Below are positions 1-8,956 of a stretch of DNA of 64,000 nt, piece by piece. The notes beneath the pieces were generated by a model that worked only from the letters and a program-made list of their open reading frames with translations, did not search any database and was not told the origin of the DNA. Source of the DNA: Flavobacteriaceae bacterium UJ101 (GTDB lineage: Bacteria; Bacteroidota; Bacteroidia; Flavobacteriales; UJ101); the NCBI GenBank assembly GCA_001880285.1, contig CP016269.1:868001-932000 (forward strand), read 5' to 3'. Numbering within the stretch: position 1 is the stretch's first letter; the number at the start of each line of letters is the position of its first letter. Position numbers and translations under genes: made by a program.

Positions 1-959
1 GTAATACGTCCGTTAGCGACAGGCCAAGGTAATTTTCCTTTATTGGCTACAAAACTAGAAGCTAATGCCTTTGCTTCTTTAGTTAGAGGCATACTAGTCA
101 CCTTAGCAGGAGTTTTGGGTTTAGGAGGTACTTTTTTCCCTTCTTTTTTTGCTTTTTCTCTTGCTAATCTCGCTTCTCTCTCTGCCTTTTCACGGGCTAA
201 ACGGGCTTCTCGTTCTGCTTTTTCACGTGCAATTCGAATTTCTTCTTTTATAATTGCTTCTATTTGAACTTGAACTTTTCGAGCTCTCTCTTCTTTTTTC
301 TTAATCTGAGCTACAATTTCCTTTTTCTTAGATTCTAACTTTACAAGTAATTGTTGTTGTTCTTTCTTTTCTAAGGCTACTTTTGTTTTTTCTCTTTTTT
401 GCTCTTCTAAGAGTTTTTCTTTTTCTTTTTTATCTTTTTCTAAGACTACAATATTCTCTTGAACGATCGTTTCCTTTTCTTTGATTTCTCTTACTTGTTC
501 TTTTCGATAATTACCATAAGTTTTTATGTATTGGTAACGACGGTACATTTGTGAAAAATCATCTGCTGACAATATAAAAAGCAACGAATTAGTTTCATTT
601 TTTCTTTGGTAAGAATTAACTAGAACCTGTTTATATTGCTTTTTTAATTGTGCTACTTCATCTTGTAATTGTTGAACTTCTTTTTGTTTTTCTTGAATTT
701 CAGACTGTAAGATACTTTTCTCTTGTGCTATGTTTTGAATGATTTTTTCACGTGCTTTAATTTTACGTTCTAAATCTTGAACATAATCCAACAAAGTAGT
801 AGCCTCTTTTTTATTTTGACTTAATTTAGTATTTAAACTTTTTATTTCCGATCGTAACTTTTTATTTTCAGCCTGTAATTTTGTTTTCTTACTTTGTGCA
901 AGTAAAAAACTTGATAAAAAAACAGCTACAAATAAACTAAGTCGAAAAAAATATCGCAT
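1..959 (-). CDS. EnvC-like murein hydrolase activator, 3' end cut by window edge
   Basis: The reading frame is open from an ATG at 957-959 down to base 1, giving 319 residues without a stop. The start MRYFFRLSLFVAVFLSSFLLAQ is a signal peptide (shown in two parts it is a basic n-region, then a hydrophobic core ending LLAQ). It is followed by about 200 residues of charged, heptad-like coiled coil, including repeated AREKAEREARL units near the edge, and then the sequence KGKLPWPVANGRIT, which is how the C-terminal M23/LytM domain begins. This order is that of EnvC-type proteins, which are usually degenerate M23 proteins that activate cell-wall amidases in the periplasm. The catalytic domain is outside the window, so peptidase versus activator cannot be decided. 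The ATG overlaps the TGA of the upstream DUF4292 gene (ATGA), so the two are co-translated. Confidence 0.85.
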   Translation of the reverse strand, partial: MRYFFRLSLFVAVFLSSFLLAQSKKTKLQAENKKLRSEIKSLNTKLSQNKKEATTLLDYVQDLERKIKAREKIIQNIAQEKSILQSEIQEKQKEVQQLQDEVAQLKKQYKQVLVNSYQRKNETNSLLFILSADDFSQMYRRYQYIKTYGNYRKEQVREIKEKETIVQENIVVLEKDKKEKEKLLEEQKREKTKVALEKKEQQQLLVKLESKKKEIVAQIKKKEERARKVQVQIEAIIKEEIRIAREKAEREARLAREKAEREARLAREKAKKEGKKVPPKPKTPAKVTSMPLTKEAKALASSFVANKGKLPWPVANGRI

Positions 960-1762
960 CAAAAATTAATTTTCTTATAATTAGTCGGTAATTTAAACGG
1001 TGTTTGTATTGCTGTATTGGTTTTAATGGATTTATGTTCCATATTGACCTCTATATTTTTTTTATCAAACACTTTCACTTGCATTTTTTTAGGAAAATAC
1101 TGTCCTCCCACTAATGTGAAATCAGAATATAAAACTTCTACTTTTGTGCCTGTATCAGGTTTAGTAAACGATTGCTTTGTTACTACAAAATTTTGGTTTA
1201 ACTCAATCGTTCTGGCTACATCCGTTTTTGATTTATCTTTAATCAATTTATCATTATCCTTGTATGTAAAAACATAACCAGCCGTATTCTTCTTAAAATC
1301 ATAATCTTGAGTATTCAGTTTAAAAAGAGGTCTTCCTGTTAATAATGATTCAATTTGCTCATATTCTAAATCTTTTAATTGAATTTTATCTTCAATAAAA
1401 GAATAATCAGAGTCAAAATATACTTTTTTAGGAAATTTAGCATATCCTTTCGCTCCGTCTGGTGTAATTAAAGCTCTTCCTAATGGGACAATCATGGAAG
1501 CATTTGCCCAAATCAATTCATTATTACGAATATTTGTTTGTATGCTTACCTTAGGTTGGCTACTCCCATTTTTTATATATTGCAACCGACTATTAAAAGA
1601 AATAGTAGAGTCTTGAATATAGGTTTTCTGAACCTGGTCCAAAACTGCTGTAAAATTGGCTACGTCTTTTGAAGGATTTTCTTTATCCACTATTTTTTTA
1701 TGAGTTCCACAACTCACAAATAAAGCAATAGTAAAAACTGTATAAACTATTTTTTTAATCAT
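959..1762 (-). CDS. DUF4292 family lipoprotein
   Basis: A 267-residue protein. The N-terminus MIKKIVYTVFTIALFVSCG is a lipoprotein signal peptide with the lipobox Cys at residue 18. The rest lacks membrane segments and has a beta-rich pattern recalling LolA/LolB-type folds; the family is known in Bacteroidota as DUF4292, of unproven function. It overlaps the upstream nucleotidyltransferase gene by 8 bases and the downstream EnvC-like gene by 3 bases, so the three form a tight operon. A role in envelope lipoprotein or lipid handling is only an inference from fold-like appearance and neighbours. In several flavobacterial genomes I remember a TPR gene next to this one; none is present here. Confidence 0.75.
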   Translation of the reverse strand: MIKKIVYTVFTIALFVSCGTHKKIVDKENPSKDVANFTAVLDQVQKTYIQDSTISFNSRLQYIKNGSSQPKVSIQTNIRNNELIWANASMIVPLGRALITPDGAKGYAKFPKKVYFDSDYSFIEDKIQLKDLEYEQIESLLTGRPLFKLNTQDYDFKKNTAGYVFTYKDNDKLIKDKSKTDVARTIELNQNFVVTKQSFTKPDTGTKVEVLYSDFTLVGGQYFPKKMQVKVFDKKNIEVNMEHKSIKTNTAIQTPFKLPTNYKKINF

Positions 1763-2774
1763 TTTCTTTAAAATCTAATACCGAATAATCTCCCAAACTT
1801 ACATTACGAGCAACACCTACATAAGTTGCATTATTCCCAATCATGGCTTTATTTAAATTGGCATTGGTAATAACTGTATCTTTTTGAATTAAAGATTCGG
1901 TAATGTTACAATCTTCTATACGCGTTCTTTTTCCTACAGAAACATACGGTCCAATTTTTGAATTTTTAATTACAGCTCCTTCTCCAATATAGCAAGGAGG
2001 AATAATCAAAGTATCTTCAATTAAAGCAGACTCATCAATCAATTGTTCAACACCGTCTTTTAATTTCAATGTTTTTGAATTGGTTTCAATCGTTACCTTT
2101 TTATTCCCACAATCCATCCATTCATTTACCTTTCCTGGAATAAATTGGGTTCCTTTTTCTTTTAAATTTTCTAATGCATCTGTTAATTGATACTCTCCAT
2201 TAACAATAACTTTATTATCAATTAAATATTGTAATTCATTTTTTAAAGCATTCCCATCTTTAAAATAATAAATTCCAATAATAGCCAAATCAGAAACAGG
2301 TGTTTGAGGTTTTTCAATCAATTCTGTAATAAACCCATCATCATCTAATTTTACTACACCAAAGGCACTTGGATCATCTACTTGCTTTACCCAAATTACA
2401 CCATCTGAATCAGCATCAATTTTAAAATCAGCTGTAAATAACGTATCGGCAAAAGCCACCACAACAGGTCCTTCAAGAGAATCTTTTGCACAATGAATCG
2501 CATGTGCAGTTCCTAGAGGCTGATCTTGTTGGTAGATAGTCCCTTTTGCACCAAGGCGTTCTGCTATCGTAATTAAATCATCTTCTACTTCTTTTCCAAA
2601 ATCTCCTATAATGAAAGCAATTTCTTCTACTTTTTCATTTAAAACCTCCGTGATATCTTCAACTAATCGTTGTACAATTGGTTTTCCTGCGATAGGAATT
2701 AATGGTTTTGGTACGGTTAAAGTATGAGGACGAAGTCTAGATCCGCGTCCTGCCATTGGAACAATAATTTTCAT
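1755..2774 (-). CDS. Sugar-phosphate nucleotidyltransferase with left-handed beta-helix tail
   Basis: A 339-residue protein. Residues 1-240 form a nucleotidyltransferase domain: MKIIVPMAGRGSRLRPHT is the NTP-binding GxGxRLxP loop, followed by PKPLIPIAGKPI, and FADTLF contains the metal-binding Asp. Residues 250-339 show short hexapeptide-like steps (IPPCYIGEGAVIKNSKIGP and similar), a left-handed beta-helix as in GlmU- or RmlA-long type enzymes. Such proteins make NDP-sugars from sugar-1-phosphate plus NTP; the exact sugar cannot be read from sequence. It follows dut and overlaps the DUF4292 lipoprotein gene by 8 bases. A role in supplying activated sugar to envelope glycans fits the flippase two genes upstream. 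Confidence 0.8.
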   Translation of the reverse strand: MKIIVPMAGRGSRLRPHTLTVPKPLIPIAGKPIVQRLVEDITEVLNEKVEEIAFIIGDFGKEVEDDLITIAERLGAKGTIYQQDQPLGTAHAIHCAKDSLEGPVVVAFADTLFTADFKIDADSDGVIWVKQVDDPSAFGVVKLDDDGFITELIEKPQTPVSDLAIIGIYYFKDGNALKNELQYLIDNKVIVNGEYQLTDALENLKEKGTQFIPGKVNEWMDCGNKKVTIETNSKTLKLKDGVEQLIDESALIEDTLIIPPCYIGEGAVIKNSKIGPYVSVGKRTRIEDCNITESLIQKDTVITNANLNKAMIGNNATYVGVARNVSLGDYSVLDFKEND

Positions 2775-2868
2775 CTTTTCTAAGTAGTTTTATTATTTTA
2801 GACTTTTTTAATTATCTAAAAGTGTATTCATTTTTTCATTTCATTTTTTTATTCAAAGAACGGGAAGG

Positions 2869-3300
2869 TTATACTCCTGTACTTCCAAATCCTCCAGCTC
2901 CTCTTTCTGTTTCATCCAAATTGGTAACCTCTTCCCATTCAGCACGCTCATGCTTTGCAATAACCATTTGAGCTACACGCATTCCGTCTTTTACAACAAA
3001 ATCTTCATTTGAAACATTAGCTAAAATCACGCCAATTTCACCACGATAATCAGCATCGATCGTTCCTGGAGAATTTAAGCATGTAATTCCTTTTTTTAAA
3101 GCTAAACCACTTCTTGGGCGAACTTGAGCCTCAAAACCAACTGGAACAGCCATAAAAAGACCTGTTGGAATCAATTTCCTCTCTAATGGTTTTAAAACTA
3201 TATCGTCTTCTATATTCGCACGCAAATCCATTCCAGCAGAAGCTATCGTCTCATAAGATGGTAATTCATGCTTGGACTTATTTATAATATTAATTTTCAT
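2869..3300 (-). CDS. dut: dUTP diphosphatase
   Basis: At 143 residues this is a normal-length trimeric dUTPase, which hydrolyses dUTP to dUMP and pyrophosphate, keeping uracil out of DNA and feeding thymidylate synthesis. All five family motifs are visible in order: [28 protein letters not shown] (catalytic Asp), RVAQMVI, and the C-terminal [10 protein letters not shown] arm. It starts 12 bases after the stop of the flippase gene and precedes the sugar nucleotidyltransferase by 94 bases, so it is probably co-transcribed with an envelope gene cluster; its biochemical job is unrelated to theirs. Confidence 0.97.
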   Translation of the reverse strand: MKINIINKSKHELPSYETIASAGMDLRANIEDDIVLKPLERKLIPTGLFMAVPVGFEAQVRPRSGLALKKGITCLNSPGTIDADYRGEIGVILANVSNEDFVVKDGMRVAQMVIAKHERAEWEEVTNLDETERGAGGFGSTGV

Positions 3301-3312
3301 TTCTTCACTCTT

Positions 3313-4734
3313 TTATCTTCTGATAAATTGTTTTATCATTTTAAATTCTACCAAAAATATAACGATTAAATAGATTATCAAAATTATGTTATTGATGATT
3401 ATTCCTAAATCATAGTTAAATAAAATATATGCTAAAGCAGAACTTGTTAATAAATAACTTAGAATTCTCTTTACTTCGTATGGTATTGGGTTATTTTTTC
3501 GACTTAAAATATACGATAAAATCAACATTATGGAATAGGCCACCAAGGTAGTCCATGCCGCTACAACAAAATTTTTTGTTACAGCTAAAACTCCCATATT
3601 TCCTATGAATGTAATTACAACTCCTGCTAATGAAAAAAACATTCCATAATAGGTTTTATCAATTACTTTATACCAAATGGACATATTACGGTAAATTCCC
3701 AATATCAAGTTGGCTAACAAGATAATGGGAACAATTGTTATTGCTGTAAAATAAATTGGATTCCCAATTACAAGATTTTTTAACCAATCTAAATTGGCCA
3801 ATACCCCTATATAAACGACACATCCTAAAATGGTGTATACAGTAATTGCCTTGGCATAAATTTGATCCTTTCCTTTATTTCCCATTTGTTTGAAAAAAAA
3901 AGGCTCTACCCCCATTCGAAAAGCCATTTCATACAACATGATAAAGACCCCTAATTTATAACACGCTCCATAAGCTCCCGTTATTTCTTCACCTAGTGTT
4001 GTTTTCATAAAGATTTTATCAAATGTCTCATTTAAAGCATATGCTATCGAAGCTAATGCAATAGGAGCTCCAAAGCGAAACATTTTTTTAGATAAAGACA
4101 GATTAAACACTCCTTTTCTCAAAATGGTTACAAACTCACTGCTGATAAATAGAAAACTACAAAAACTTGCTATCAATGTAGCTAAAACAATCATCCCTCC
4201 TTCATTTGTACTTTCTTTTATTCTATTTATAAGAGGATTATCCCAGTTAAACAATAAAACTAAGGCTAAAGTATTTACAACAACATTTAAAAATTTTAGT
4301 GTTGAAAATTTAATGGACTTCTCTTCTAATCTCAAATAAGTATAACCTAATGCCAAGAAGGTATCAAAAGTGACAATTAAAATAGCAAACAAAGCATATT
4401 CAGGAGGGTAATTTCTAAAAGCAGCCAATTCGGGGTAAAATGAAAAGCCTAGAATTAAAAACATCATAACTCCTACTCCGACCGTATAAATAGCTGTTTT
4501 AGTAACCGTATGTTTATTATTCTCTTGTGATGCAAAACGGAAGATTGCAGTTTCAAACCCAAATGTTAAAACTTGAATCATCAAAAAATCGAACAAAAAC
4601 ACATCATTTACATTAGCAAAGGCTTCTTTGGGTAAAATCTTTGTAAAAAAATAGGTGAATACTAAATTTATAGCACGTGGCAAAGCTGTTCCTGCACCAT
4701 AAATGATAATATCTTTAATGAGTTTTTTATACAA
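3313..4734 (-). CDS. Polysaccharide flippase (Wzx/MATE-like exporter)
   Basis: A 473-residue integral membrane protein with about 12-14 hydrophobic segments. The start MYKKLIKDIIIYGAGTALPR is typical of the PST/oligosaccharide-flippase (MurJ/Wzx-like) superfamily. Such proteins move lipid-linked saccharide units across the inner membrane. It is the first gene of a minus-strand run with dut, a sugar nucleotidyltransferase, a DUF4292 lipoprotein and an EnvC-like protein. No Wzy polymerase or glycosyltransferase lies nearby, so the substrate is unknown. It is divergent from gpsA across a 121-base gap. Confidence 0.8.
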   Translation of the reverse strand: MYKKLIKDIIIYGAGTALPRAINLVFTYFFTKILPKEAFANVNDVFLFDFLMIQVLTFGFETAIFRFASQENNKHTVTKTAIYTVGVGVMMFLILGFSFYPELAAFRNYPPEYALFAILIVTFDTFLALGYTYLRLEEKSIKFSTLKFLNVVVNTLALVLLFNWDNPLINRIKESTNEGGMIVLATLIASFCSFLFISSEFVTILRKGVFNLSLSKKMFRFGAPIALASIAYALNETFDKIFMKTTLGEEITGAYGACYKLGVFIMLYEMAFRMGVEPFFFKQMGNKGKDQIYAKAITVYTILGCVVYIGVLANLDWLKNLVIGNPIYFTAITIVPIILLANLILGIYRNMSIWYKVIDKTYYGMFFSLAGVVITFIGNMGVLAVTKNFVVAAWTTLVAYSIMLILSYILSRKNNPIPYEVKRILSYLLTSSALAYILFNYDLGIIINNIILIIYLIVIFLVEFKMIKQFIRR

Positions 4735-4842
4735 TTTTATTTTTGATTTAAGTTAAACTTAACCACTACAAATGTAACAGATATTTTATCATTAAAATAA
4801 TTTGAAATAGAATTCCTAACTCTTATTAAAATAACTTTTGTT

Positions 4843-4850
4843 TATATTTG
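4843..4850 (+). promoter_or_regulatory. -7 box of gpsA (TATATTTG)
   Basis: An exact match to the Bacteroidota -7 consensus TAnnTTTG, ending 5 bases before the gpsA ATG at 4856. With this spacing transcription should begin at or next to the start codon, so the mRNA would be leaderless or nearly so. No convincing -33 TTG element is seen at normal distance. Confidence 0.6.
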
Positions 4851-4855
4851 CCTTT

Positions 4856-5845
4856 ATGAATTCAAAAATTGGTGTCATAGGGAACGGTAGTTGGGCTACG
4901 GCAATTGTTAAAATGCTAACGGAAACTCAAGATGAAATTTACTGGTGGTTTCGTTCAAGAACTTCTGCTAAATATCTATTAGAAAATGAACATAACCCTA
5001 ATTATTTAAGTTCTGTTGAATTTGATTTAGAAATGCTTAAAGTCACAACGGATATCAACGAAATTGTTTCTCAATGTGATTATTTAATTTTGGCAGTCCC
5101 TTCTATTTATGTAACCAATGCTTTTAAAAAACTAACTATTCCATTAGATAATAAATTCATTTTTTCAGCTATCAAAGGTATTGTCCCTGAAGACAACATG
5201 ATTGTAGGGGATTTTTTACATAAAAAATATGATGTTGATTACAAAAACATTGGTGTGATTTCAGGTCCATGTCATGCTGAAGAAGTAGCTATGGAACGTT
5301 TATCATATTTAACCATTGCATGTAAACAGGAAAGTCAAGCACAATTTATAGCTCAGGCTTTATCTTCTGACTTTATTAAGACCAAAATTTCAGATGATAT
5401 TTTTGGAACTGAATACGGTACTGTTTTAAAAAATATTTATGCTATTGCAGCAGGAATTGCACATGGGTTAGGTTATGGAGATAATTTTCAAGCTATTTTA
5501 ATGTCTAATGCGATTCGTGAAATGGAAAACATTGTACAGCAAGTTCATCCAATCGACCGAAACATCAATAATTCAGCTTATTTAGGAGATTTATTGGTAA
5601 CAGGTTATTCTTTCTTTAGTCGTAATAGAATGCTTGGAAATATGCTTGGAAAAGGTTATACTGTTCGTTCTGCTATTTTGGAAATGAGTATGGTTGCAGA
5701 AGGTTATTATGCTTCTAAAGGGATTCATAAAATAGTAAAAAGCAAAAACATTAACGCTCCTATTTCTGAGACTGTTTATCGTATTTTATATAAAGAAAAA
5801 AATCCAAAACGCGAATTTGAAAAACTTTGTGATGTCTTAGACTAA
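4856..5845 (+). CDS. gpsA: NAD(P)H-dependent glycerol-3-phosphate dehydrogenase
   Basis: This 329-residue cytosolic enzyme reduces dihydroxyacetone phosphate to sn-glycerol-3-phosphate for phospholipid synthesis. The Rossmann motif GVIGNGSWATAI begins at residue 5; GPCHAEEVA and the catalytic-lysine motif VLKNIYAIAAGIAHGLGYGDN follow the family (given here as one stretch of the active site near residue 200). The frame is open 6 codons further upstream (position 4838), but the -7 box at 4843-4850 lies inside that extension, so the ATG at 4856 is chosen. It is monocistronic, convergent with the patatin gene 22 bases away. Confidence 0.95.
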   Translation: MNSKIGVIGNGSWATAIVKMLTETQDEIYWWFRSRTSAKYLLENEHNPNYLSSVEFDLEMLKVTTDINEIVSQCDYLILAVPSIYVTNAFKKLTIPLDNKFIFSAIKGIVPEDNMIVGDFLHKKYDVDYKNIGVISGPCHAEEVAMERLSYLTIACKQESQAQFIAQALSSDFIKTKISDDIFGTEYGTVLKNIYAIAAGIAHGLGYGDNFQAILMSNAIREMENIVQQVHPIDRNINNSAYLGDLLVTGYSFFSRNRMLGNMLGKGYTVRSAILEMSMVAEGYYASKGIHKIVKSKNINAPISETVYRILYKEKNPKREFEKLCDVLD

Positions 5846-5867
5846 ATTAAATAGCTAGCAAAAAGGT

Positions 5868-8078
5868 TTAAAACCAAAAACCTAAACCTATATTAAATGT
5901 ACTAGTTTCTGTTTCAGTAGTAAAAGCATAATTAAAAATTAAAGGTCCCAAAGGAGAGTTATATCCATACTGAACTCCTAACCCAAAATGATCATCATAT
6001 CGACTTAAATCTTTGATTTCTTTTCCTGAACTTAAAACATTCATAAAACCATTAATATAATGATTTTTAAACAAATTATATTGTAGATTACCTCCTAATA
6101 ATATATAGTTATTTGTTCTAATTTCCATAAAATCATACCCATAGAACTTTTGATAATTCACTAAAGATTGCTCATTAAAGCCTCCTAAGTAAAATTGTTG
6201 TCCATAAGGCAAATCTTCATCCGATAATGTCAACCCTAGACCACCATTTAATTTAAATGTGAAATTTTTATTGATTGGGAAATTAAATTCAGAGTTTACT
6301 TTAAAATATGAATTGGTTTCAGATGTTGTCTCATCATTAGATGCTACAATCCATTTGTATTTTGCACTAGCCAACACCCCTTTTTTTGCAAAATTAGGTT
6401 GGTCTCTATTATCAATCTTTGTGTATAGGTAAGGTCCAAAATAATTATTCCGACCTAAATTTGTAATATCAGAATCTACAACTAAGCTATTATTTTTTAT
6501 CTTAATATTATCATATTCTAACCCCAAACCGAAAGCATAACGATCAAATAAAGTAGATTGAATAAAAGCTTGAAAATTATGTACTCTAAACTCATATTCT
6601 AAATCAAAAAGTTTTGCTTCGTCAAAAATACCATTAAACTCTACATCTCGATACGAATAATTAACTCCAAAACTTGGTTTTGCACCATTATCAATTAAAT
6701 AATTTACATTAAATCGTAACTTATCTCCTAAAATAACGTCAGTTGACAAAAAAGAGTTCTTCCAAAAAATATTTTTAACAGTTAAATTAGTTAAAAACCC
6801 CGTTTTGTACACATTGTCATAATGAAGTCCAAATTTCAGGTACATTCTACTTTTTTCTTCTTCTAATTGATATACAATTCTTTTCCCGTACAAATCATCT
6901 CGCACTAAAAAATCAATTTGTGAAAAATTACCAGTAGCATAGAGTCGATCAATTGAATTAACTATTTCATTGTATGGTATTTCTTGAGGCACATCAATAT
7001 CAATCTTACCCAATAAATAATCTGATGTATAATGTTCTGCTCCAATCAATTCTATTGAGGTTACGACTAAAGAATCTTGTTTATGAATATCATGTTTAAT
7101 AGTTCTAAAAGTATTGGGCTTTCTACAATGCTCTGGAATTAACTTCAAAATAGTATCTAGTTTATTTTCAGTAGCGGTTACACCTCTTTCAATTAAATCC
7201 TTTTTCGCATCAAAATCGGTCACACCATAGCCCTCTACATTGGCATTAATGAAGATATCAGTATGTTTTTTTTGAAACTCTAAATTTTCCTGACTTTTTA
7301 AAGTCGCAATTTGTTCTAAAATTTTTGTAATGCTTTTCATTTCTTCACGTGAAACATTATCATCCTGAACATCAACTCCGATAACTAAATCAGCTCCTTT
7401 ATCACGCATTTCTTTCACAGGAAAATTATTCACAACTCCTCCATCTACCAATAATCTCCCGCCAATTTCCTGAGGAGCAACTAAAGTTGGGAAAGCACCA
7501 CTAGCTAAAATATCATGTGCTAAAAAACCTTTATCTAAAATTACTTGATCTCCTGTTTCTAAATCAGTTGCAATACAGTAAAAAGGTGTAGACAGCTGTT
7601 CAAAATCATTTACACTATGTACATGCCGTGTTAACGTAGTTAAAACCTTATTGGTTCCTTGTCCTTTTGAAATAGCGTGGGGCATTTTAATTTTAAAATT
7701 ATCAAAAGGTAATTGCAAAATATATTTCTCGGCATATTTTTTATCAAAAAAAGGAATCATTTTTCGTTTACGAGGAGAAAGAATTGCTTCTCCTAAATCA
7801 ATATTGTATACAATACTATCTAATTCTTCCGCAGTGTACCCAGACGCGTATAGTCCACCAATAATAGCTCCCATACTCGTACCTCCAACTCGATCGGGAT
7901 AAATATTATTTTTTTCCAATACTTTAAGTGCTCCAATATGTGCATATCCTTTTGCTCCACCACCACTTAATACAAGTCCTATAGTAGGACATATAGAATC
8001 ATTTTTTTCTTGTCCCCCTAAAAAAAGAGTCATCAAAAAAACGAAGAAAAAGGTATATGTAACTTTTGAAAATCGCAT
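5868..8078 (-). CDS. Patatin-like phospholipase with BamA-type outer-membrane domain
   Basis: A 736-residue protein with a signal peptide (residues 1-23), a patatin domain (about 33-240) and a C-terminal POTRA plus 16-strand-like Omp85 barrel (about 340-736) ending in FNIGLGFWF with a terminal aromatic. The oxyanion-hole GGGAKG (39-44), nucleophile motif GTSMG with Ser68, and the DGG of the Ser-Asp dyad (Asp212) are all intact, so it should be an active lipid hydrolase or acyl transferase. This layout matches PlpD-like type Vd autotransporters, in which the barrel exports the patatin domain to the cell surface. A -7 box ends 5 bases before its ATG. Confidence 0.92.
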   Translation of the reverse strand: MRFSKVTYTFFFVFLMTLFLGGQEKNDSICPTIGLVLSGGGAKGYAHIGALKVLEKNNIYPDRVGGTSMGAIIGGLYASGYTAEELDSIVYNIDLGEAILSPRKRKMIPFFDKKYAEKYILQLPFDNFKIKMPHAISKGQGTNKVLTTLTRHVHSVNDFEQLSTPFYCIATDLETGDQVILDKGFLAHDILASGAFPTLVAPQEIGGRLLVDGGVVNNFPVKEMRDKGADLVIGVDVQDDNVSREEMKSITKILEQIATLKSQENLEFQKKHTDIFINANVEGYGVTDFDAKKDLIERGVTATENKLDTILKLIPEHCRKPNTFRTIKHDIHKQDSLVVTSIELIGAEHYTSDYLLGKIDIDVPQEIPYNEIVNSIDRLYATGNFSQIDFLVRDDLYGKRIVYQLEEEKSRMYLKFGLHYDNVYKTGFLTNLTVKNIFWKNSFLSTDVILGDKLRFNVNYLIDNGAKPSFGVNYSYRDVEFNGIFDEAKLFDLEYEFRVHNFQAFIQSTLFDRYAFGLGLEYDNIKIKNNSLVVDSDITNLGRNNYFGPYLYTKIDNRDQPNFAKKGVLASAKYKWIVASNDETTSETNSYFKVNSEFNFPINKNFTFKLNGGLGLTLSDEDLPYGQQFYLGGFNEQSLVNYQKFYGYDFMEIRTNNYILLGGNLQYNLFKNHYINGFMNVLSSGKEIKDLSRYDDHFGLGVQYGYNSPLGPLIFNYAFTTETETSTFNIGLGFWF

Positions 8079-8083
8079 CTATT

Positions 8084-8091
8084 CAAATGTA
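8084..8091 (-). promoter_or_regulatory. -7 box of patatin-BamA gene (TACATTTG)
   Basis: On the minus strand this reads TACATTTG, a TAnnTTTG match, with only 5 bases between it and the ATG at 8078. It suggests a leaderless or nearly leaderless transcript, like gpsA. Confidence 0.5.
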
Positions 8092-8155
8092 ATGAAAATT
8101 AGCCTCATACATCTATTAGTTAACCCTAAAAAATCTAATTTATTGTATCAATTTT

Positions 8156-8644
8156 TTATAAATCGAGTGTATGAGAATTTAAATTCTCTAAATTTTCATA
8201 ATAATGATCGATCTTTAACACCTCTTTTTTACTTGCTTGAACAGCTAAAAAATCACAACGTTCATTTTGAGGGTGATGATTATGTCCTTTTACCCATTGA
8301 AAAGACACCTTATGTTTTCGGTATACTTTTAAAAAACGTACCCATAAATCAGGGTTTTTTTTCCCTTTAAATTGTTTCTTCTCCCAACCTAAAACCCATT
8401 TTTTCTCAACAGCATTCACAACATATTTTGAATCTGTCGTAATTAAAACTTGTTGTTTTTCTTTCGTCAATTTCTCTAAAGCAACAATAATAGCAAGAAG
8501 TTCCATACGATTATTAGTTGTTTTTCGAAAGCCTTCTGAAAACTCCTTTATATAAGAAGTCCCTTCAACTTGCATCAAAATACCATAACCTCCCGGACCT
8601 GGATTACCTCGTGATGAACCATCTGTATAAATAAGGATTTTCAT
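8156..8644 (-). CDS. rnhA: Ribonuclease HI
   Basis: A 162-residue RNase HI that removes RNA from RNA-DNA hybrids. The catalytic carboxylates appear in the expected order: IYTDGSSRGNPG (first Asp), ELLAII (Glu), TTDSKYVV (Asp) and NERCDFLA (last Asp); WVKGHNHH carries the conserved His loop. The ATG overlaps the TAA of the upstream small membrane protein gene by one base (TAATG), so translation is probably coupled. A plus-strand frame over this gene (8092-8370) is only its antisense shadow. Confidence 0.96.
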   Translation of the reverse strand: MKILIYTDGSSRGNPGPGGYGILMQVEGTSYIKEFSEGFRKTTNNRMELLAIIVALEKLTKEKQQVLITTDSKYVVNAVEKKWVLGWEKKQFKGKKNPDLWVRFLKVYRKHKVSFQWVKGHNHHPQNERCDFLAVQASKKEVLKIDHYYENLENLNSHTLDL

Positions 8645-8913
8645 TAATTATTCTTTTTTTTAGAAAAACTGGAATAGGTTAAATGAATTATTGTTGCAGA
8701 CAAAGTACCAAAACAAACAAAAAAGAATGTTGTCGAAATCAATGGAGGAGGTCCACAATAAAACTTTTTTTCAATATTTAATTCAGGCACAAAAAAACTA
8801 GGAAAAATAAAATAATATCCTATTAAGATTAATAATAAAATAATCCTATTTGAAATAATAAAACCATAATAATCTTTTAACCAATAAAGACTAAATTGAA
8901 AAAAAGAAACCAT
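8644..8913 (-). CDS. Small membrane protein of unknown function
   Basis: An 89-residue protein starting at the ATG at 8913; an in-frame GTG at 8934 would add 7 residues. It shows three hydrophobic stretches (about residues 1-14, 20-42 and 60-80) and ends in a basic tail SFSKKKNN, so it is probably a small inner-membrane protein. I do not recognise the family. Its stop overlaps the rnhA start as TAATG, the main reason to accept it as a real gene. A near-consensus -7 box (TATTTTTA) sits just upstream of the ATG. Confidence 0.55.
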   Translation of the reverse strand: MVSFFQFSLYWLKDYYGFIISNRIILLLILIGYYFIFPSFFVPELNIEKKFYCGPPPLISTTFFFVCFGTLSATIIHLTYSSFSKKKNN

Positions 8914-8956
8914 TATTAAAAATATGACAACCACTATTTCTTATCTACTCATTAAT

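Noticed and set aside
43-267. 74-codon plus-strand frame
   Set aside because: Low-complexity Ser/Ala/Arg product antisense to the coiled coil of the EnvC-like gene.
8092-8370. 92-codon plus-strand frame starting MKISLIHLL
   Set aside because: It runs antisense through the 3' part of rnhA, whose motifs are complete; codon pattern is that of a shadow frame.
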